Assembly (NCBI GenBank): GCA_910579585.1
Contig: CAJTVA010000024.1
Span: 1 to 20,359 of the forward strand
Source: an uncultured Christensenella sp.
GTDB taxonomy: Bacteria; Bacillota; Clostridia; Christensenellales; Borkfalkiaceae
Length of the DNA stretch: 20,359 nt
Direction of reading: 5' to 3'
In this document: in pieces, positions 6,426-11,924 of the stretch
Layout of the letters: every line of letters begins with the position of its first letter
Numbering within the stretch: the stretch's first letter is position 1
Made by a program: the position numbers and the translations under genes
The notes under the pieces: model-generated
The model's input: the letters and a program-made list of their open reading frames with translations, nothing else
Database searches by the model: none
What the model was told of the DNA's origin: nothing

Positions 6426-7631
6426 CTAACTGAAAATTTTCAGTTCGGAAAGAGCTTTGCATTTTATCGAATCCAAGTATTTTATTATAGAGGCAGAATA
6501 CATAAACGATAAGTTATTTTCAACGTTATTGAAATCGATATTAAACAAGTCTTTAACTCGTTCCAGACGATAAGTTACTGTATTTTTATGTACAAATAGA
6601 ATTCTGCTCGTTTCATTTAAGCTTTTATTATTTAGTAAATACTGATATAGTGTTTCAAGCAAGGACGTGTTGTTATCTCTATCATAAATATAAATTTCAA
6701 GAATTGTTTCGTTGATATAGTTTAAGATAACGTCGGTTGTAGGAGCATTAAAAAGCGGAACAAGCAATTTATTTTCTTCTTCATATTTTAAACAATATTC
6801 ATCTTTTACTTTTACAAGGTAATCAAACAGTTTTATCAGATTATCTATTATTACATCCAGTTCATACAAATCTATAATTTTCGAACTTAATATTGCATAA
6901 ATGTGATTTTTAAATAAGAAGTCGTTCAATGTTGATACCGTATATTCCGACAAATCTTCATTAAGTATCACTATAACATAGTTATCTTTTACAATGCAGT
7001 AGAAATTTCGCAAAATGTTTTTCAGCGAATCTTGCAAGTGATTATCTTCATGATTATCGTATTTTGCAAGAGATAGAAGTAAAACTCGGTAATTATATGT
7101 GAGCGGAATTTTATATTCGGACGCTTTTGAAAGAAAGATATCTCTTCGCACATAAGTGTGTTTGACAAGAGCTTTCCAAAAATTCAATTGCGAAAAGCCG
7201 TGCCCTTCATTGGATTGTAACCGTAAAATTTTGATTATGCTCTTACACAGATGCTCTAAAAGTATCAAATCTAAATCTTCAAATTTATTCTTTTGATTTT
7301 CAAGTAATACAAGGTAGCCTATAACCGAATCGCGGAATGTCAAACGATAAAACAAACGCCGTACTTTACTGTTTATTGTTTCTAAAATTCTATATCTTTC
7401 CCCGTCTTTAAAAGATAGGTTAGCAATACTTATAAGTTCCATAGACCAACTGCCGCGTTGAATATTCGACATATAAGTATCGTCTGCGCTATCAAGGAAG
7501 AAGTGTCCCTTAATATTGTAATTCTGATCTATAACCGCCATAGGTAATTGAAAAAATGCATAATACGCTTTTAATAGTTCATCAACGGTAAATGAGTTTT
7601 CTTCAATTTGCAGTAATTCCTCGTAATCCAT
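6426..7631 (-). CDS. PucR/CdaR-type transcriptional regulator
   Basis: The protein (401 residues from the ATG at 7631, or 407 from a TTG at 7649) ends in a PucR-type HTH. LLETLYQYLLNNKSLNETSR is followed by FVHKNTVTYRLERVKDLF, the signature 'N-x-x-x-A…vH.nTv.yRl.rI' of this class. The N-terminal 150 residues look like a sensor domain (MAVIDQNYNIKGHFFLD recalls a PAS/GAF-like strand pattern), followed by a GGDEF-like linker region as in CdaR proteins. It is divergent from the permease-decarboxylase pair and probably controls it in response to a carbon compound. Neither start has a ribosome binding site nearby; the only GGAG (7700-7703) is separated from both by a long hairpin (7648-7690). Confidence 0.82.
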   Translation of the reverse strand: MDYEELLQIEENSFTVDELLKAYYAFFQLPMAVIDQNYNIKGHFFLDSADDTYMSNIQRGSWSMELISIANLSFKDGERYRILETINSKVRRLFYRLTFRDSVIGYLVLLENQKNKFEDLDLILLEHLCKSIIKILRLQSNEGHGFSQLNFWKALVKHTYVRRDIFLSKASEYKIPLTYNYRVLLLSLAKYDNHEDNHLQDSLKNILRNFYCIVKDNYVIVILNEDLSEYTVSTLNDFLFKNHIYAILSSKIIDLYELDVIIDNLIKLFDYLVKVKDEYCLKYEEENKLLVPLFNAPTTDVILNYINETILEIYIYDRDNNTSLLETLYQYLLNNKSLNETSRILFVHKNTVTYRLERVKDLFNIDFNNVENNLSFMYSASIIKYLDSIKCKALSELKIFS

Positions 7632-7647
7632 AATAGTACTTTGTGCC

Positions 7648-7690
7648 AATAGCCCAAATATTGAATGTAAGTTCGTATTTGTGGGCTATT
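7648..7690 (-). promoter_or_regulatory. Hairpin in the regulator mRNA leader
   Basis: AATAGCCCAAATA (7648-7660) pairs with its complement at 7676-7690, with a two-base bulge and a 15-base loop. In the minus-strand mRNA it begins nine bases after a GGAG (7703-7700) and covers the TTG start candidate. It may be a protein operator, a translational control hairpin, or may bring a distant start close to the ribosome binding site. Confidence 0.5.
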
Positions 7691-7709
7691 ACTTTTTGTC
7701 TCCTTTTTT

Positions 7710-7738
7710 ATTATAATACAAACAATCAATTAAAGCAA
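7710..7738 (-). promoter_or_regulatory. Promoter of the PucR/CdaR-type regulator, overlapping a divergent one
   Basis: On the minus strand the -35 TTGCTT (7738-7733) and the -10 TATAAT (7715-7710) have a 17-base spacer. The -10 is nearly palindromic, and on the plus strand TATAAT at 7712-7717 with a weak TTACTT at 7689-7694 (17-base spacer) could drive the permease. The two promoters would share the same few bases, so polymerases would compete. Confidence 0.55.
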
Positions 7739-7754
7739 CCGGTTTTTAGGTTGC
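7735..7754. promoter_or_regulatory. Inverted repeat, candidate operator between divergent genes
   Basis: GCAACC (7735-7740) and GGTTGC (7749-7754) are separated by eight bases. The left arm overlaps the -35 of the regulator promoter and the right arm abuts the permease's GAGGAGG ribosome binding site. This position suits regulator binding or a hairpin near the permease start. Confidence 0.35.
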
Positions 7755-7767
7755 GAGGAGGCATATT

Positions 7768-8961
7768 TTGAAAGCAGAAAAAAGCAAAAAACCGTTCAAA
7801 GGCATAGGGATTTGGAACTTTATAAACAAAATCCCTGCTGGAACAATGTTTGTGCCGCTATTGATAAGCGCCGTTATTTGTACTATAACGGTTGCTTGTG
7901 GTCTTGGCACAGGGAAAGCGGGTGAAGGTATGACGTTATGGCAATATCTCGGTAATCCCGTCAAAGATTTATTCGGTTCTACAGGTCAAATGTTAATGAT
8001 AGGACTGATGTTATTCTGTACGGGGACAATGATTAAACCGCACGATTTTGTAGATGTCTTTAAAAGAGGAATATGGGTTGTTTTAGCAAGGCTTTTGCCT
8101 GCTTACATTATTTCGGCTGTGGTTTGGATAGTTTGTGGGCCCGAAGGCTTTTTGGGAATCGATGCTATTACTTTTACTTGCGTTGTAACAAGCGCGAATG
8201 CAGCATTGTATATGGGCGTTACCGCACCTTATGCAGATAATAGCGATAGAGCGACGTTCCCCATAATGTTAATACTTTCAATGCCGTTACTTCCTTTTAT
8301 ATTTATTAGCGCATTCGGGATGCCGGCAGGAAGTACGTCCGCTGCAACAATAGGTAAAATTTTACAAATCTTTGCATTACTAATACCGTTTTTGTTGGGA
8401 TTTTTGTTTGGTAATCTCGATCCGAAAATACGCGAAATATTCAAGGGCGGCAACACGATTATATTACCGTTCTTGGGATTTCAGTTTGGCTCGACTATTA
8501 ATCTCGCAAAAGCTTTCCAGCCTACGGTGTTATTGGCTGCCGTTGTAATTACGTTAATCTTTTGGGCAATTACTATGATATTGCCTTATGTGGTAGACAG
8601 GTTTATTTTGAAGCGTCCCGGCTATGCTTCAATCGGTAGCTCGTCGCTTGCGGGCGTGGCTTTATCGATTCCTGCTATGTTTGCGACATACACGTTTCAA
8701 GGGCTTTCGGGCGCTGACGTGGCGGCACATTCGATTGCTATACTTGCGTTTGTGCTACTCATAACCAATATTTTATCCCCGTTCTTCACAAGGGGAATTA
8801 TGACGCATTACTTTAAAACAAATCAAGGCGATAAAATTGAAAATCCCCGTAAAATTTTCGGTGCGACTCACGGTGAACTTTTAGCCGCCGTCTATGACGA
8901 AAATAATCATTATATCTCAAAACATCATCATCTCAGAAAACATCATTCAGGAGGCATTTAA
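7768..8961 (+). CDS. KdgT-family 2-keto-3-deoxygluconate permease homologue
   Basis: The 397-residue inner-membrane carrier has about ten hydrophobic segments. Its N-terminus (NFINKIPAGTMFVPLL) matches the KdgT family start 'I.kiPgG.mlvPl', and SANAALYMGVTAPYAD and SSSLAGVALSIPA are typical glycine/serine-rich helices of the family. Known members import 2-keto-3-deoxygluconate by proton symport. No pectin or KDG catabolic genes are nearby, and acetolactate decarboxylase follows after one base, so another 2-keto acid is a plausible substrate (inference). Start TTG is chosen because GAGGAGG (7755-7761) lies six bases upstream. A hydrophilic, histidine-rich tail of about 40 residues after the last membrane segment is unusual. 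Confidence 0.85.
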   Translation: MKAEKSKKPFKGIGIWNFINKIPAGTMFVPLLISAVICTITVACGLGTGKAGEGMTLWQYLGNPVKDLFGSTGQMLMIGLMLFCTGTMIKPHDFVDVFKRGIWVVLARLLPAYIISAVVWIVCGPEGFLGIDAITFTCVVTSANAALYMGVTAPYADNSDRATFPIMLILSMPLLPFIFISAFGMPAGSTSAATIGKILQIFALLIPFLLGFLFGNLDPKIREIFKGGNTIILPFLGFQFGSTINLAKAFQPTVLLAAVVITLIFWAITMILPYVVDRFILKRPGYASIGSSSLAGVALSIPAMFATYTFQGLSGADVAAHSIAILAFVLLITNILSPFFTRGIMTHYFKTNQGDKIENPRKIFGATHGELLAAVYDENNHYISKHHHLRKHHSGGI

Positions 8962-8962
8962 A

Positions 8963-9676
8963 ATGCAAAATAATCAACTTTTACAAATCGGCAATCTCAA
9001 CAGTCTTATGATGGGCGACTATCACGGTAGCTGTACCGTCAAAGACCTGCTTCGTTACGGCGATACGGGAATAGGCACTTATGACGGTCTTGACGGCGAA
9101 GCCATTATAATTAATGGTAAAGCGTATAACGGACGAGCAACAGGCGTGGTAAGCGAAATGAACGACAGCGATTCGCTTCCGTTCTCAACGGTAGCAAAAT
9201 TTGATGAGAGAGTGGAAGAAAATCCTTTGGAGTTTGTATCTATCGAAGATTTCAAAACTAAAATGGAACAATACATACAAAGTCATAATTTCTTCTACAT
9301 GATAAAAATGGAGGGCAAATTTAATGTCAGAGTGCGGTCTTGTTTTGTTCAAAGCGAGCCGTACGAACCGCTTTATAAAGTTGCTTGCGATCAAAGAGAG
9401 TTTGAGTATCACGATGAAGAAGGCTTTGTTGTAGGAGTATATTGTCCAAACTATGTAAACGGGATAAATATGCCGGGTTGGCACATACATTTTATCAGCA
9501 AAGATTTAACAAAAGGCGGACATATCCTTAAACTTTCATCCGACGATTGCAGAATGAAAATCAACTGCTTGGATGAATGGAACTTAATGCTTCCGCACAC
9601 TGCCGGTTTTGAAGAGTGGAATCTTGCAACAGATTTAAAAGATAAGACAAATGCGGTAGAAGGTTCAACGAATTAA
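8963..9676 (+). CDS. budA: Alpha-acetolactate decarboxylase
   Basis: The cytoplasmic enzyme converts 2-acetolactate to acetoin plus CO2. From the ATG at 8963 it is 237 residues, the usual length. YDGLDGEAIIING (40-52) contains the conserved Glu46. PLYKVACDQREF (136-147) and VVGVYCPNYVNGINMPGWH (156-174) are hallmark segments. His174 and His176 (WHIHF) with His187 (GGHIL) are the expected zinc ligands. This start is chosen over an upstream in-frame one because AGGAGG (8949-8954) lies eight bases before it, one base after the permease stop; the two form an operon ended by the terminator at 9693. No acetolactate synthase is in the window. Diversion of excess acetolactate or pyruvate overflow is the likely role. 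Confidence 0.95.
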   Translation: MQNNQLLQIGNLNSLMMGDYHGSCTVKDLLRYGDTGIGTYDGLDGEAIIINGKAYNGRATGVVSEMNDSDSLPFSTVAKFDERVEENPLEFVSIEDFKTKMEQYIQSHNFFYMIKMEGKFNVRVRSCFVQSEPYEPLYKVACDQREFEYHDEEGFVVGVYCPNYVNGINMPGWHIHFISKDLTKGGHILKLSSDDCRMKINCLDEWNLMLPHTAGFEEWNLATDLKDKTNAVEGSTN

Positions 9677-9692
9677 ATTTTTATAGCAATAG

Positions 9693-9726
9693 AACAGGGC
9701 TTGCAAAAGTGCAAGCCCTGTTTTCT
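9693..9726 (+). terminator. Intrinsic terminator of the permease-decarboxylase operon
   Basis: A perfect stem (CAGGGCTTGCA, loop AAAG, complement; extended by AA/TT) spans 9693-9722 and runs into TTTTCT. Confidence 0.9.
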
Positions 9727-9737
9727 ATGAAATCTTG

Positions 9738-9790
9738 AAATAAAAAGTAAATCCGAACCACTCACTTGTAACAAGTAAACAATTCGGATT
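9738..9790 (-). terminator. Terminator of the tRNA array
   Basis: On the minus strand AATCCGAA (9790-9783) pairs with TTCGGATT (9757-9750), with an inner ACTTGT/ACAAGT stem, followed by TACTTTTTATTT. It begins ten bases after the last tRNA. Confidence 0.7.
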
Positions 9791-9799
9791 ATACTCTTT

Positions 9800-9875
9800 T
9801 GGTGCACCTTCAGGGACTCGAACCCTGGGCCCACTGATTAAGAGTCAGTTGCTCTACCAACTGAGCTAAAGGTGC
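9800..9875 (-). tRNA. tRNA-Lys (anticodon CUU)
   Basis: The cloverleaf has acceptor GCACCTT pairing with AAGGTGC, discriminator A and encoded CCA (9802-9800). The anticodon loop CTCTTAA sits in an ACTGA/TCAGT stem, giving CUU. The T arm contains GGTTCGAGTCC. 76 bases. It is the last gene of the array, with its 3' end facing the accessory half. Confidence 0.97.
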
Positions 9876-9903
9876 AAATATTGCCGCTTATTCGCGGCGT
9901 TTG

Positions 9904-9979
9904 TGGTGGTCCATCCGAGACTCGAACCCGGGACACCTTGATTAAAAGTCAAGTGCTCTGCCAACTGAGCTAATGGGCC
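9904..9979 (-). tRNA. tRNA-Lys (anticodon UUU)
   Basis: The anticodon loop CTTTTAA sits in a CTTGA/TCAAG stem, giving UUU. T arm GGTTCGAGTCT, encoded CCA, 76 bases. The acceptor pairs GGCCCAT with ATGGACC, which leaves a C3-A70 mismatch; all other acceptor pairs are normal. Confidence 0.95.
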
Positions 9980-9985
9980 ATAATA

Positions 9986-10060
9986 TGGCTGGGGTGGCAG
10001 GATTTGAACCTACGAATGCGGGAATCAAAATCCCGTGCCTTACCGCTTGGCGACACCCCA
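9986..10060 (-). tRNA. tRNA-Gln (anticodon UUG)
   Basis: Acceptor TGGGGTG pairs with CACCCCA, discriminator G, encoded CCA. The anticodon loop TTTTGAT sits in a CGGGA/TCCCG stem, giving UUG. The U1-A72 pair is typical of glutamine tRNAs. 75 bases. Confidence 0.97.
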
Positions 10061-10077
10061 CCGTGCAAAAATAAATA

Positions 10078-10154
10078 TGGGGCGGGCGACAAGTTTCGAA
10101 CTTGCTACCTCCAGAGCCACAATCTGGCGCTCTACCGATTGAGCTACGCCCGCC
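10078..10154 (-). tRNA. tRNA-His (anticodon GUG)
   Basis: Acceptor GCGGGCG pairs with CGCCCGC and carries an additional encoded G at position -1 opposite discriminator C, the histidine identity element. The anticodon loop TTGTGGC in a CCAGA/TCTGG stem gives GUG. Encoded CCA, 77 bases. Confidence 0.97.
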
Positions 10155-10160
10155 ATATTC

Positions 10161-10237
10161 TGGTGCGCCCGGAGAGACTCGAACCCCCGACACACGGCTT
10201 AGAAGGCCGTTGCTCTATCCTGCTGAGCTACGGGCGC
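10161..10237 (-). tRNA. tRNA-Arg (anticodon UCU)
   Basis: Acceptor GCGCCCG pairs with CGGGCGC, discriminator A, encoded CCA. The anticodon loop CTTCTAA in an ACGGC/GCCGT stem gives UCU, which reads AGA and AGG. 77 bases. Confidence 0.97.
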
Positions 10238-10267
10238 ATTTACATTTGTTGCGCGTCTAAGGCATTT

Positions 10268-10341
10268 TGGAGCGGGTGATGGGAATCGGACCCACGCAAC
10301 CAGCTTGGAAGGCTAGTGTTCTACCATTGAACTACACCCGC
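10268..10341 (-). tRNA. tRNA-Gly (anticodon UCC)
   Basis: Acceptor GCGGGTG pairs with CACCCGC, discriminator T, encoded CCA. The anticodon loop CTTCCAA gives UCC. 74 bases. It is the first gene of the array after the promoter. Confidence 0.97.
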
Positions 10342-10383
10342 GAAGCTCACGTATTGCAGTCCGCTACAACTCAATGCTAAAAG

Positions 10384-10412
10384 ATTATAACAAATTGGTT
10401 TTTTGCTGTCAA
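10384..10412 (-). promoter_or_regulatory. Consensus promoter of the tRNA array
   Basis: On the minus strand TTGACA (10412-10407) and TATAAT (10389-10384) are perfect consensus hexamers with a 17-base spacer, as expected for a stable-RNA promoter. It lies 42 bases upstream of tRNA-Gly. I see no terminator between the ECF gene (ending 10448) and this promoter, so some read-through is possible. Confidence 0.9.
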
Positions 10413-10447
10413 CTCATTTTGAAAGGGTTTTGCGACAAATTTAGTAT

Positions 10448-11227
10448 TTACCGCTTCAATATATTCTTTGTATCGCGCGGAGAAAAAAAGCGGTTAAACA
10501 AGCCCGTAAGCGGCAGATAAAGCGTGGTTACAGTCACTATCGCGCACACGGTCTGCGGCAACATCGCCGCGAACGAGCCGTAAAAATACGCGTCCCACGC
10601 TCCTTGTCCGTAGCCCGAAACAAGCGGAGTTATCACGTCGTCCAAAAGCGTAAAAATCACCGTAAAAACAGCCGCGACGGTTGCATAGGCGATAACTTTC
10701 AGCGCCGCCGAAGTGTTTTTACCGTACGCTTTTTTTGCGAATAAAAGCGCGTCGAACGCGGTCAGAAGCGCAACGCTCAACGCGAAAATTACCCACAAAA
10801 ACGCGTTAAGCGTAGCTTTCAGGATACGCGAAACGGCTATTGCGCCCATAAAATACGCTGTAAGGCACAGTGCGGCTACGGCTATCAGAAAGACGTTGAC
10901 GGCAACCGCAAAAAAAGCTTCCGACGCTCCGCCAGACTTGCCCATAAAGCCGAAAGTTGCCGCAAAAGCAGGGTAATAAATAAGGTACAAAATTATTACG
11001 TTCGGGTAAAAGCCGAAGATAAAGCACCTTAAAAGCGAGAACGAAACCGCGCACATAACGCCGGGTTTCACCCCCGCAACGTACGCAAAACACGCCAAAA
11101 GGACGGTGACAACCTCCACCCCCGTAACGAACGAAAAGACGTACTGCCCGCCTATCAACAGCGCGCACAAAATAGCCGTGTATGCAATTTGCTTCGACGG
11201 GGAAATTTCCCGCTTACCCCTATCCAT
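10448..11227 (-). CDS. ECF transporter S component, probably for vitamin B12
   Basis: This membrane protein (259 residues from this start) has a basic N-terminus followed by about six to eight hydrophobic helices (IAYTAILCALLIGGQYVFSF, then VVTVLLACFAYVAG, LLRCFIFGF and others), as in substrate-binding S components of energy-coupling-factor transporters. It would bind a vitamin and dock with a shared EcfA/T module encoded elsewhere. The cobalamin riboswitch upstream of its operon and the DUF4430-type lipoprotein before it point to a corrinoid as substrate (inference). The ATG at 11227 is chosen because it overlaps the lipoprotein stop as TAATG; an upstream ATG at 11272 would add 15 residues inside the lipoprotein gene. 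Riboflavin or another vitamin cannot be excluded by sequence alone. Confidence 0.82.
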   Translation of the reverse strand: MDRGKREISPSKQIAYTAILCALLIGGQYVFSFVTGVEVVTVLLACFAYVAGVKPGVMCAVSFSLLRCFIFGFYPNVIILYLIYYPAFAATFGFMGKSGGASEAFFAVAVNVFLIAVAALCLTAYFMGAIAVSRILKATLNAFLWVIFALSVALLTAFDALLFAKKAYGKNTSAALKVIAYATVAAVFTVIFTLLDDVITPLVSGYGQGAWDAYFYGSFAAMLPQTVCAIVTVTTLYLPLTGLFNRFFSPRDTKNILKR

Positions 11228-11700
11228 TAAAAGGTTTCGTACACAAGCGCGTAGGTGTACCCTTCCACGCACGGCAAAGAAGAAACCCCGTACGCAGCGC
11301 TGCCCAAAGTCTTACCGCCGTAGGTAAACGAGCCCCATTCGGTGGTGGAATAAACCGCGTCGTCGCCCTCGATTTTCACAAGGTCGGTATATACCGCCCA
11401 GAAAGCGTCGTCCTCTGCTTTTCTTCCGTAAACCGACTCGATATAAAAGCCGAACTCGCTGTTACTACCGTCGAAAACAAGCTCTCCGTTAGCTTTTAGC
11501 GCGTCCATATAGTCCTTGACCGAGGTCGTTTCGCCAAGCTCGATATAGTCGCATTTTACGGTGAATACGATGCTTTCAACGTTTAAAACGACATCGCCGC
11601 TCTTGCCGCCTTCAGGGGTTTCGCCCTTGTCGCAACCCGCGAACGAGAACGCCGCAACCGACGCGAAAAGCGCCAAAAAAAGTGTAACAAGTTTTTTCAT
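11227..11700 (-). CDS. DUF4430 (transcobalamin C-terminal-like) lipoprotein
   Basis: The 157-residue protein begins with a lipoprotein signal peptide: basic MKK, hydrophobic core, and lipobox SFAGC with the lipidated Cys at about residue 23. The rest is an extracytoplasmic domain with the DUF4430 pattern: short strands, a YMDALKANG-like helix, AFWAVYTDL, and a C-terminal GVSSLPCVEGYTYALVY strand. DUF4430 resembles the C-terminal domain of transcobalamin and intrinsic factor, which contacts cobalamin. With a cobalamin riboswitch directly upstream and an S component directly downstream, capture of B12 at the cell surface is the likely role (inference). AAGGAG lies eight bases before the ATG. 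Confidence 0.8.
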   Translation of the reverse strand: MKKLVTLFLALFASVAAFSFAGCDKGETPEGGKSGDVVLNVESIVFTVKCDYIELGETTSVKDYMDALKANGELVFDGSNSEFGFYIESVYGRKAEDDAFWAVYTDLVKIEGDDAVYSTTEWGSFTYGGKTLGSAAYGVSSLPCVEGYTYALVYETF

Positions 11701-11732
11701 AAGATTTTCTCCTTACTTCTATATTCTGTATC

Positions 11733-11763
11733 AAAAAAGGACACGCCGAAAACAAACGTGTCC
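11733..11763 (-). terminator. Riboswitch expression platform terminator
   Basis: On the minus strand GGACACG (11763-11757) pairs with CGTGTCC (11745-11739) and is followed by six Ts (11738-11733). It lies about 40 bases after the cobalamin aptamer and 33 bases before the lipoprotein start, so ligand-dependent transcription termination is expected. Confidence 0.85.
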
Positions 11764-11802
11764 CCACACGCTTGATTTAACTCGAACCAAACGAAAACAA
11801 AA

Positions 11803-11912
11803 GCAGGTCTGGCGTTCGGACTCGTCCTTTCAAAAGGCTTACCGTTGCGGTACAGTTACGGAATTTCACCGTATTCCCCGTTTAATGCACATACTTTCGC
11901 CGTGCAACCTGC
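11803..11912 (-). ncRNA. Cobalamin riboswitch
   Basis: On the minus strand GCAGGT (11912-11907) pairs with ACCTGC near the 3' end (11808-11803), forming P1. Between them are the conserved core blocks of the class: GGGAATACGGTGAAATTCCG, then AACTGTACCGCAACGGTAAG, then AGTCCGAACGCCAGACCTGC, the B12 box region. It controls the downstream lipoprotein and S-component genes through the terminator at 11733-11763. B12 excess should switch them off. It starts only 13 bases after the metH stop. Confidence 0.93.
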
Positions 11913-11924
11913 CGTGTATTGAGT

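Noticed and set aside
6299..7755. GGTTGCG copies at 6299-6305 and 7749-7755 as right-end att sites matching 2052-2058
   Set aside because: Seven bases are expected by chance several times in a window this size on both strands, and further copies occur in tRNA-Gly and elsewhere. They do not define an element end without an empty site.
9942..10279. Short ORFs on both strands over the tRNA cluster
   Set aside because: They are translations of tRNA genes; the cloverleaf structures account fully for the sequence.
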